64,000 nt of DNA from Azadirachta indica (lineage: Eukaryota; Streptophyta; Magnoliopsida; Sapindales; Meliaceae). Under the pieces are notes generated by a model. The model saw only the letters and a program-made list of their open reading frames with translations, did not search any database and was not told the DNA's origin. Positions 23,852 to 34,054 of the stretch are shown in pieces. Location of the stretch: contig CM040445.1 in NCBI GenBank assembly GCA_022749755.1, positions 11,987,182 to 12,051,181 on the forward strand, in the 5' to 3' direction. The first letter of the stretch is position 1; every line of letters begins with the position of its first letter. A program made the translations under genes and the position numbers.

Positions 23852-23861
23852 TTATCATATA

Positions 23862-24309
23862 TTAATAAATATAATTTTAGAATGTGTGGATGATTATTGA
23901 TAAAAGCGTAGGGGTTAAATGATAAAATTTTTAAATTATAGAGGTACGAGTTAAATTTACCTCACAGTACTCGCCTACTAGGAAGTTCAAAGAGCTTTTG
24001 TCAATAGAATATTTTGCCGCCTGTAGACCCTTCTTATGTGAATTATTCACGATATGCAAGGAATATCTTTGATAATATCTATAAGCATTTTTAAATTACT
24101 AGCGTCTTTAACGGGGAGCGTGTTCCAGTAAGGCAGGACTCTCCAAAATTCAAGTAGCGCACGACTCTCACCACAACTGTAGATGGATTTCACATTTACT
24201 GTAGGTAGATATTTAAACTGTTCAAATATCAGTGAATTATAATGATCAAGTCTGATGTAAATTTCACATGATAGCAATATTAAAATAGCTTTCATCTAAC
24301 CTCTTCCGG
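23862..24309. other. Intergenic / promoter and leader of the dehydrogenase
   Basis: No gene seen. An open frame on the - strand (24047-24295) has no family features and overlaps the presumed promoter. Confidence 0.35.
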
Positions 24310-24364
24310 ATGGAGGATTCAGTGCCCAAAACCTCTTCGGTTAACCTGCAACAGAAGAAAATTG
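24310..24364 (+). other. Candidate 5' leader exon with an upstream ORF
   Basis: An ATG at 24310 opens 18 codons (MEDSVPKTSSVNLQQKKI) ending at a strong donor, ATTG/GTAAGT. Spliced to the acceptor at 25223/25224 (AATGCAG), the frame runs past the dehydrogenase ATG out of frame and stops within a few codons (TGGACTGA). It thus behaves as an upstream ORF overlapping the main start. An N-terminal extension through another acceptor cannot be excluded. Confidence 0.45.
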
Positions 24365-25230
24365 GTAAGTTTCAATTCTTCTTTTCTTGTTTTGTTATTT
24401 TAATTTTGGTTAATTTTGTGTTTCTCGGTTTTGTTTGGGACTATCACCATTACCATTATTGCAGTGTTTCAAATAGTAGGCTTTGATTCTGTGTTTCTCT
24501 CTGTTCTTCTACTTTATATAATTTTTCTTCAATTTTTCCGCTAAACTTAGGATAATTTTGATTTCTTATGCCTGAATGTTTTCGAATTGTAGAAATGTGT
24601 TTTAATATGGTCTCATTTATCTAATTTTCAAACGAATCATGCTCAATGTATTATTGTTTCTGTGGAAGACTGTATTTTCAGGTGAATTTTTGCTCAGTGA
24701 ATACTATTGGTGTAATTTTTCTCTGATTTCTGTCTTCCATTCAATCATTTGATGTGAATGCGTACAGCGGATTAAAACAAATTGTCAATACTCATCTTAT
24801 GATGGATCTGGTTAAAATGAAAACTTGGGCTGTGAATTGAGGGAGGATCACAAATTTTACTAGAAGTACATTTAGGATTTGGTTTCAATAAAGAGGTGAG
24901 AGCAGATGAAGTTTTAGGTGGCTCATGGATATATTTATTGGATATTGAGACATTCTGTCAATTTTCTAGGTGCTTTATGGGAATTTTGAACTCTGTCAAT
25001 CTCCTTTAATAACTTTTGTTTGATTGCACGGTCTGATTGAGCCTAAATCCTTAGCTAGTTTGCAGCCATTGTAATACACACATACGTATACAAACAGACA
25101 CACGAGTTCTTGATGGACATGTTTGATGATACACTTTGTTCTGGTTTGGCATCTGATATCTAATTTGCCTTTCACCTGGTAAAATGAAAATTTTTCTTTT
25201 AATTATGAGGTTGTTCAATGCAGATATATC

Positions 25231-28200
25231 ATGGAAATTGGACTGATTGACAACAAAATAACCCGCGTTCTCTTTTGTGGTCCACATTTCCCTGCTTCTC
25301 ATGATTATACTAAAGAATACTTGCAAAATTATCCATTTATACAGGTAATTTTACTATTTTCTTTAAAGATTCACTTCCTTCAGTAACTTGCTAACTTCTG
25401 TCTTGCTAAAGAAGAGATCACTTATGGAACACTTTCTGTATTTGTATCCAGGCTATAAGTTGGAAATTCCACATCAGTCCATTAGGTTGCATTTGACCCA
25501 AGAACCTAAGTTTATATGTACACTAATAGCGATATTTAGAGTCTTTACATAGTTAATAGTTGCGGAATTAATTGCATTTCATTTCTGAATTGTTACTTCA
25601 CAGCAGCAGATTTTAGCACACTCATGACCAAAACATTGTGGAAAAATCTGGAGCATATAAATTTTTAATGGCTTTCTTAGTTTTGTTGGAATGCGTTCAC
25701 TGACGATCAATATCATAAAAGGAACCAAACGTATTCACTGTAATATTGTTCTCAATAGTTAACTTATGGTATTTTCACAAAACCGGGTATTCTCCTCATT
25801 GATGTTTTGCCCAACAGTCTCCTCGAGAAATCTTCGCGCCTATGGCGTCTTCAGTAAAATCTTTTTGTTGATCTGCTGTTGACTGCAGACTATAATTCTT
25901 TCTGTTTACATAATTACCACCTTCAACAGCTTGGCCAATAAGTTTCATCAGCAAGTTACCTTGTATAAAAAGCTATATATTATCTGAACTCTAAGAAGAT
26001 TTTGTGATTCGGGGATTTGTGTGGTGTTCAGATGCCGTAAGAAAGTATCTAGCATTATTTGCAGTTATATGTAGTAGTAATCCACGGAAACTGTTTTGCA
26101 AGGATTGATTTACATTTCACCTAACTCTTTAATATATCACCTGCCTTGGCCCTTGGTCGTTTACTAATACAACCCAAGACTTTGCTGCAGCATCAAGTGA
26201 AATAGAAAATTTATTGTAAATGACTTTATATCAGATTTCTGCCTATATCTTAGTTCCTGCATTCATTCTAAAGGGTTATTTTTCTTGGGTTCTGGCTACA
26301 CAAATGAAGATTATGCTTCTTACTGAACTTCTGAGCTCATGATATGCTCAGGTTACTGCATGATGATAGACACAGTAATTTAAGATTAAGAATTTTAACT
26401 GCAAATTATATATTGAGATTCTCTGTTTTCAAATTTGTAGGTTGATGTTGTCCCCCTCAGCAATGTGCCTGACGTCATAGCAAACTATCATCTTTGTGTA
26501 GTAAAAAGTATGCGGCTGAATGCAAATGTTTTATCCCGTGCAAATCAGATGAAGCTTGTAATGCAGTTTGGTGTTGGCCTGGAAGGTCTTTGTCATTATA
26601 TTGTTCATTTGCTGTAAAGTTGGCACTTTTGGGATCTGATGGATGTATTTTCCATTTCTATTTCATAGTATCTGCTACTGAAATTGATTATTTCTGTATA
26701 TGTATGTTTGTATGAAGGTGTTGATATTGATGCTGCTACAAACTATAGAATCAAAGTCGCTAGAATCCCAGGTGATGTGACAGGAAATGCAGCATCGTGT
26801 GCTGAAATGGCTATATATCTAATGTTGGGCCTTCTTCGGAAGCAGGTTGGTTTATTCAATCTAACAACTGACTGAATATATCTGTGTATGGAAAGTTTTC
26901 CTTTAATGTAATCCGTGCTGTGAAATACTTAATACTATTAAATCTGCATCTCACATTATTTTCTGCAAACACTCGCCATTATCACAGTATCCTGAGCATC
27001 TGAGTAACTTTTCTTGTTGTTGTAGAATGAAATGAGAATTGCCATAGAGCAGAAAAAGCTTGGAGAGCCAATTGGTGAAACACTACTAGGGAAAACTGTA
27101 AGTGTCAAATTTCCCCCCTTTTTCAACATGTTGCCTTTTTTTGGCTTTCATAGCAGTTTCTATCCAAAATCTCCTAAATTTGCATTATTGCATTAGCAAT
27201 TTCATTTTTCTTTCTCCTTTTCTTTTCCTTGTTTGATGCTTGCTAATGTTTGGATAGAGTCTGAGCTTTGCAGTTGGAATTGGTGCCGATGTCATGTTAG
27301 GAAATGTAAAGTAGCCCATTGAGATAACCTTCTAACAGTTTGATATGCACATTCAGAGCTTTTGTCTGCAAGATTTATTTGATGCTAAATTATGTTGAAT
27401 AATGAATTATTAATTTATAAATCGTGCAGTGTTGTGAAGTTGGGTGGACATACATAAAAGGGGAAACTCGTTGAAGAAGTTCTAATGTTTGCAATTTTTA
27501 ACGTCGAGTTTTCTCTCTTTGACCATACTGTTCTATTATCACATATTAAAATGTCCTTGTTCTTGCAGGTATTTATTATGGGCTTAGGGGATATTGGAGT
27601 GGAATTGGCAAAGCGCTTGCGGCCATTTGGTGTGAAAATTATTGCCACCAAAAGGAGTTGGGCTTCACATTCTCAAGTTTCCCGCCAATCCAGTGGTATG
27701 TAAGGATCCATCATATGACAGTGAAACACATTGGCAAAGTCCTTTTCATTTACTTGTTTGTATTAGCAGACCTCACAGTTAAAAATGGAGCCATCAATGA
27801 TTTGGTTGATGAGAAGGGATGTCATGAAGATATTTTGGAGTTTGCTAGCATCGCCGACATTGTTGTTTGTTGCCTGATTTTGAATAAGGAGACAGTAAGG
27901 CCCTGCTCATTCTCTCTATTTTCAAATTTTATGTGATTCTGCAACGTACTTTATTGTGTTTCAAGGACATTGATTTTATACTATCTACATGCACTCAATA
28001 TGGACCAGAAAAATTCTTTTGGAACTTGTACCTCTCGTGACATTCCATTAAAGAAAAATTATTCTTCTCTTCTATGTAAAGAAGAGAAATATTTATTTCT
28101 AACATGTCCAGTATTTCTGATTGTTTTTAGAAGTTTCATTTTATGCTAATCATTGCCCATCCCATTTATAAGTTGGATATATTCACTACCTTTGTCGTCA

Positions 28201-29322
28201 TCTGAGCTGTTGACCATTTGGATGTTTTGACTTTCAGGCTGGCATTGTAAACAAGTCATTCCTATCTTCAATGAGAAAGGTTTGTTTTACGGGCAAGCTA
28301 AACTGCCAAAGTAGCCCAACTCATTTTTCTTTTCCAATTTTCCTTTTACAAAATCTGACATCTTCAGGCATTTCAAGTTAAGCATAATTAGAAGTAATCT
28401 AATTGCAAATACCAAATAGGAGTGCTTTAGTAAGATGTTGCTTCATTAGATCTAGATCTAAATGCAATCAAACCATAGAAAGTAGGAAAACTCAAAATTC
28501 AATGTCGAAAAGGTAATGAGAGTGGAGCATCTCACCAGGACTAAACTCCTAGTAGGAAAAAGATTTTGTCTGTAAAACAAATTAATGGAGTTTATGCATA
28601 TTTTCAGGGTTCTCTTCTGGTGAATATTGCTCGAGGAGGTCTTTTAGACTATGAGGACGTTGCTGATTACCTTAAGTCTGGCCACTTGGGAGGTTTAGGC
28701 ATTGATGTTGCTTGGCATGAGCCATTTAATCCTAATGACCCGATACTGAAGTTTAAGAATGTTTTAATCACACCTCATGTTGCAGGCGTTACAGAACATT
28801 CGTACAGATCTATGGCTAAGGTATGAATTCAAGTAATATATATCCAAGTCTTTTTACAGTAAACATCACAGTTAACACAAGTATTGTTTTGGCTGCTCAT
28901 ACTTAGTCAATCTGGTTGCTTTACTATTTGAAGTTTCGGCTTTTGATTTGGACCTTTGTCAGGGCTCATTATATAGCTGCTCGTAATCCCTGCTTTTTTA
29001 TCTTTACTTGTTCTGGCTAATCCAACTAATTGCTGGGAGAGAAGTTTTGATTTCTCAGCAAAAAATTGAGGCACATTGCTTAGATATCATTTTCTTCTAC
29101 TACTTCTACGTCACAAAAGTTTACACACATCTGAATTTGTATAACTAGTTCGTATATATAACATGACTATTCTACCAGCAGTGCTTTATCTGGATATTTG
29201 AGATTTCCACTGAATGCAGCGTATTTGCTTCTCTCTTGATTGTACAATCACAGGTTGTTGGCGATGTTGCTCTTCAACTTCATGCAGGGATTCCATTGAC
29301 GGGGGTAGAGTTTGTCAACTGA
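25231..29322 (+). CDS. D-isomer-specific 2-hydroxyacid dehydrogenase family protein
   Basis: NAD(P)-dependent oxidoreductase of the phosphoglycerate/formate/hydroxypyruvate dehydrogenase superfamily; the substrate cannot be told from sequence. Nine coding exons join in frame: 25231-25344, 26441-26585, 26718-26845, 27026-27097, 27569-27695, 27770-27894, 28238-28279, 28608-28820, 29254-29322, giving 344 residues. The Rossmann motif VFIMGLGDIG lies at 154-163. The catalytic set is present: Arg260 in NIARGGLLD, Glu289 in DVAWHEPF and His308 in LITPHVAG. The ATG at 25231 is chosen because the frame entering from the leader exon is closed. There is no clear transit peptide, so it is probably cytosolic. 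All nine exons are clean and all introns GT-AG. It resembles the uncharacterised plant At1g72190 type. Confidence 0.9.
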
Positions 29323-29863
29323 TTCAATTTAGAATTCCTTTTTCAGCCTAAACGATTTGGATTTCCATTGAAGCTGTAACTCAGAATTCCATGTTTGGCA
29401 ATTGAACATAAAACATAAAATGTCAATTCGCAAGGGAAGTGTATTATTCTTGCTACTTGGTAGAGTCTCGTATGTAAAAGCACTTTATTTAATTTTCTTT
29501 TACAACTCCTGCTGATAGCTAGAAATGCGAACGAAGCTACGTCAGCGCGAGCACATTATGATTAATAATATCACATCACTTAATTTCAATTTTGTCCATC
29601 GCCTTCCAGCATTTTTTTCCACCATTTTCATGTCTACCTTGTCACATCAACTCCATTAAAGACCCCATTCCCAAGTTAAGGTGGAAGAAGGGAATTTTCC
29701 CTCTGTCTTCATCAATATTGTTTAGTGTACCTCTCAATCAATTAGTATGTCAATTATACAGTAAATGTACAAATACTATATGTTTAACGTTGATCAAATT
29801 CTGAATCTCATCCACCGTCCATCATCAACATTTGCTGTCCTCCTCGATCATCAAACAGCAGCA
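29323..29863. other. Intergenic
   Basis: 3' flank of the dehydrogenase and leader of the next small gene. No further feature recognised. Confidence 0.35.
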
Positions 29864-30333
29864 ATGTCCCTCCGAAACCCTAGCTCCGATCACTTCCAAG
29901 ACTACAACCACATTCACAACAGCACCAACGCCATAAAAAGCAATCCCCACGATTCTTTTCTTCATCAAGGGAGGACAATGACAACGATCATGGAGAGATA
30001 TTCGGCGTGATTCTTAGCAGAAGAATATTGTCAGAAAAATTTCATGGATTATTAAGATGTGATGATAATGCAGTGAGGAGGACAGTTTCAATGAGGGCAG
30101 GTGAGAAACAAAGTTCATCCTCAGCGCATGAAGGTGCAATGAGAAGTGCATTTTCCATGCGAGCAATGCCTGCAGTTTCTCAAGCTTATTGCAGGATGGA
30201 TTATCAATATGATTCATTTTCAGACGAAGAATATCTGCTTACACCACAAGCACACGCACAAGCCAATAATAATAGGAAGAAGAGAAACAGGATTTTCAAA
30301 GCCTGTAAACGTTTCTTTTGTTTAAAAAATTAG
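29864..30333 (+). pseudogene. Small uncharacterised basic protein gene with one frameshift
   Basis: Two overlapping frames appear to be one intronless gene. The first part (ATG 29864, MSLRNPSSDHFQDYNHIHNS) loses frame near 29970, in the run CAAGGGAGG. The second part resumes in another frame as EIFGVILSRRILSEKFHG, then AVRRTVSMR, AMRSAFSMRAMPAVSQAYCR, an acidic SFSDEEYLL, and a Lys/Arg/Cys-rich end (KKRNRIFKACKRFFCLKN). One base missing in the G run explains the break. With it the protein would be about 156 residues. The twice-used VSMR/FSMR motif and the basic tail suggest a regulatory or membrane-associated small protein, but I do not recognise the family. Alternatively only the second frame (from 30007, 108 residues) is translated. 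Confidence 0.55.
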
Positions 30334-30794
30334 TACTTGTTTGAAACAAGGTGCGGAATGAACAGTATAAGTTGAAGAGTAAGTTAAAAAAAATATATAG
30401 TTTTCATAAATAAATCAAAGCTGAATTGCATGAAATGGCTCCTACTTGTAATAACTGTTAGTAATTATATATTATAAGAAAAATATGATATGAATTTTAC
30501 TTTATATTATATTTGTTATTTTCTTGAGCAAGCAAATGCAATGGTCGTATTATTAACGTCAAGGATTTGAAGCCTGAGGCCGTTAACCACGCAAAGTACT
30601 AAGTAGGGTAATTTCGATTAAAAAATTCAACAATTTACCTAAATTTAAATTAATAATATTTTTAAGGGTACTTTATAAAATTTATCCTTCCTCTCTATAA
30701 TTTTATTTTGAAGTTCAGGACCAGTGTTTTAAACGATTGAACTTCATTGGTTTCAATTTCTGATTGATTCATAAGACAACAACAAATAGCTTCC
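30334..30794. other. Intergenic
   Basis: Short AT-rich gap between the small gene and ARMC7. Nothing recognised. Confidence 0.35.
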
Positions 30795-33117
30795 ATGTTT
30801 ACCAATAATCAGAGGCAAGAAGAGAGAACGGGACGCTATGGAACCCCAAGATTGCAGTACCTCCAGGTATTCTTTTTTTCGTTTTATTTGGTTTACATGG
30901 GTTTATTTTCTTTTTATTTGTTTTAGAATTGGAATTAAAAAGTGGAGATTTCAGATTCACCATTTGTCGAATTGTGTTCTCCGTTTTGCTTATAAATATT
31001 TTAACTTCTCTTACCTTTCTTCCCGTTATGTTGTAGGAATTGGTGAGCCAGTTTCAAAACACTACTGATGAAGGTAATGCTGCATATAAACTAAATTCCA
31101 ATGTTATTATATGTTTTATGTCAAAAATCTATTTTTTTCTTGATGGGCTTCTTTTTTTTTTTGTATTTTCCTTGTTTGTTCCTTGTTCACTGATGCCTGT
31201 TATTGTTGAATCCATGTTCTGCTGGTTACTTGCCTGCAATTTCTTGATGATGTATCCGTGGTCAACGTCATTTGGGATACTGTGTATTTGAAGCTCTATC
31301 TTAAAATTCATGATTGGCAATGGTTTAATTTTGATTTTTGGTTATCGACGATCCATCGTTCACTTCAGGTTGAGCTCTTGACCGTTATATAGCAGATGTT
31401 ATATTTTGTATTCTCTTGTCTTTTGATTCAACAAGTGTGAGTGGATATTAATTGATTCAGAGTAGTCTGGCCATGATTGAAGTGTTGAACAGTGGTAAGG
31501 ATCATTGTAGTGCTCAGAAGCTGAAAAGCCTTGATTATGATTCATTGCTTAAAACTGTACTCCACCAGATCCCTCTGCTCCACTTATCCCTGTTGTGAAG
31601 TATTGAAATTCTTAGTCCATTTCTGTTTGTGGCAAACTGCTTATTATGTTTGTTTTACTTTATAATTTAGCATTTTAGTCCCTATATCATTCATGCTGGC
31701 AATATTCAAATGACAAATAATGCTTCCCCAGTCAAAATCTGCGCTCTGTGAATGATTTCTAAGCTCTTGGTCTTCTTTCTTTCTCTCTTTACAGAAACAA
31801 AAGAGAAGATTGTCGCAAATTTGGCAAACTTTGCCTATGATCCATATAATTATACATTCTTGCGGCAGGTATAAGACCTTTCTTTTTAGAATGGAATTAT
31901 TTGGCTAAAAATATCAAGTTAAGATCTTTCATAAACTTTTTCCTGTCTCATAAACATCTTGTATACATGATTTGTTTGCAGCTCAATGTTTTAGAACTCT
32001 TCTTAGACTGCATAACAGAACCAAATGAGAAGCTCGTGGAATTTGGCATTGGTGGGATTTGCAATGCTTGTGTTGGTACGTGCAGCTATTAAAACACTTG
32101 GGCTGTCTATTCTAGTAATACTGAATGCAGTCTTAAATTTTCAAATTTCCTTTTCCGCCAGGAGCTTCCAAGATTCCTCAAATCATCTCACTGATCAGCA
32201 TTTCTATATATTTCCCTTTTCCCATTTCTTTTTTCTACAGATCCAGCAAATGCAGCTATCATCACCCAATGCGCTGGAATTCCTCTTGTCATTCAATGTT
32301 TGTCAAGCCCAGTTAGAAACACTGTAAGTGGAAGGAGCATTATTTTGGATGTTTAAATCTTTTTCCACACAATTTTGAATTTTAAGATTTAGTGTTTGGG
32401 ACCTTAATGTTGGACAGAGGGCAGTTTAGATTCCAGGCCAATAAAAACTCACCATATATAATATTTTCCAATCGCATTCATTCATTTCTACAAGTGCATG
32501 TTTTAAGTGTTCTAAATCCACCCAAGAAACAGTAGTTCGACTCGAAAGAGAATACTAAAATAAAATGCATAAATAAAATTACTCTGTGGTTCTAGCTCTC
32601 CGTCAGGTGAACTGGGAGATTTTATGCCATTTGGTATTCTTGTTCTTTTTCTTTGTAGATGATCAATCATATGCCAGTGACAACTTTCAGATTCCCGATA
32701 AAGTCATTTTGGGTTCAAATTCCTTTAATAGCATCACTGATACATCATCCAACAGTGTGTCTGCATTATTTTGTGACTATTTTAAGTGATTTATTTTCTG
32801 AACCTCATAAAGACCCGATGAGTACCCAAGCATTGGAACCTTGCTATTGTGTGCTTTATCATAATCATGTGTAACCTTGAATTTATTCTAGTTTTTAATG
32901 TGTATGTATGCATCCATACAAACTACTTTATGACTGTTAGGTGAATCATGCTCTTGGGGCGCTTTATTATCTATGTAATACATCTACCAAAGAAGAAATT
33001 CTGAAGCCTGAAGTGGTTGATGTTATCAGGAGGTATGCTGCAGCTGAAAATGTAAATGTAAGCTTCAGTAATCTTGCCAAGGCATTTTTAGACAAGCATG
33101 TTGCGGAAAACAAGTGA
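30795..33117 (+). CDS. ARMC7: Armadillo repeat-containing protein 7 homologue
   Basis: Small conserved ARM-repeat protein. In animals ARMC7 is linked to the spliceosome; in plants its role is not established. Six exons join in frame: 30795-30866, 31037-31073, 31795-31868, 31982-32075, 32241-32323, 32941-33117, giving 178 residues. Marks are GRYGTPRLQYLQ-ELVSQFQ at the N-terminus, KIVANLANFAYDPYNYTFLR, LNVLELFLDCITEPNEKLVE, FGIGGICNACVDPANAAII, and GIPLVIQCLSSPVRNTV. The ATG at 30795 is preferred over one at 30838 because only it stays in frame with exon 2 and gives the family N-terminus. All introns are GT-AG. The gene is convergent with the tafazzin-like gene. Confidence 0.88.
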
Positions 33118-34054
33118 GAGAAAACGTGCTCTCTGCTAATGAAACATTTGCTGTTTGCATTCACATGTACTTTCTTTGTGTTCTCCCAATTTCTTGACAG
33201 GACTTTTCATTTTTACCTCTACTTTTTCTGAAACTGTGTAACATCTTGTGTTCTACTAACTAATTTATTAGCATGAGCAAATACGATGGAGAAACCTCTT
33301 TAAAGTCAACCCTGTTAGTCTTTACATTGACACGATCAGGTTGATACTTTCAAAGAAAGAACCCATCCCAATATGGCTCATTTTTTTCTCCCCCTTTTGA
33401 TTGAAATGGCTTATATTTCTGTAGCAGATTAATGGATTTTAGCTGATATGTTTTTTTCATTAAATCTACCTAATGATGGTGTGTTTCAGGGTGACTCCTA
33501 ATCGTTGCAGTGGAATTCATTCATTCAGTTGGTGTAACCATCAATCATCCACTCCTTACACAAGATATCTCGTTGGAATTTCCTCGGCATCTCATAGATG
33601 GAAAATTGTTTGCAACTTGTAGATACCGTGAATCACCGAGAACAGAACATGTTGCAAGTGCTCTTGCTAAGCCATCCTCTCTTCGATGAGGTCATCATTG
33701 ATGTAATATTTCTACTATCAACTGTATGGCTGCACTATACATTTTGTAATTATTTCACCTCATTTTAAACAAATATCAACTACTCCTTTGGGGGTTTCTA
33801 AATTGATGTGCTGGGGCGCATTTCCAAAGGCAAAATCAAGCTTGCAAGCTGATCTGTAAACAAAGCAATTTTAATCAATGAATCAAATTGCATAAACAGA
33901 CTGCATTCTTACAACCAACTTAAATGAATACTCAAAAAAGGATGACCCAAATCCACTACAAAAATTTTTCCTATGATTGAATATAATTCTATAAATGAGA
34001 GACATCCTTCATGCGAAGGATGTGCTAAGCTAATTATTTTAAATTTTAAACCTT
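33118..34054. other. Convergent 3' flanks
   Basis: 3' UTRs of ARMC7 (+) and the tafazzin-like gene (-). A mixed-composition stretch at 33480-33720 may be an extended ARMC7 3' UTR. No coding potential recognised. Confidence 0.35.

Noticed and set aside
30838..31068. Alternative start of ARMC7
   Set aside because: This ATG is out of frame with exon 2; the ATG at 30795 gives the conserved N-terminus.
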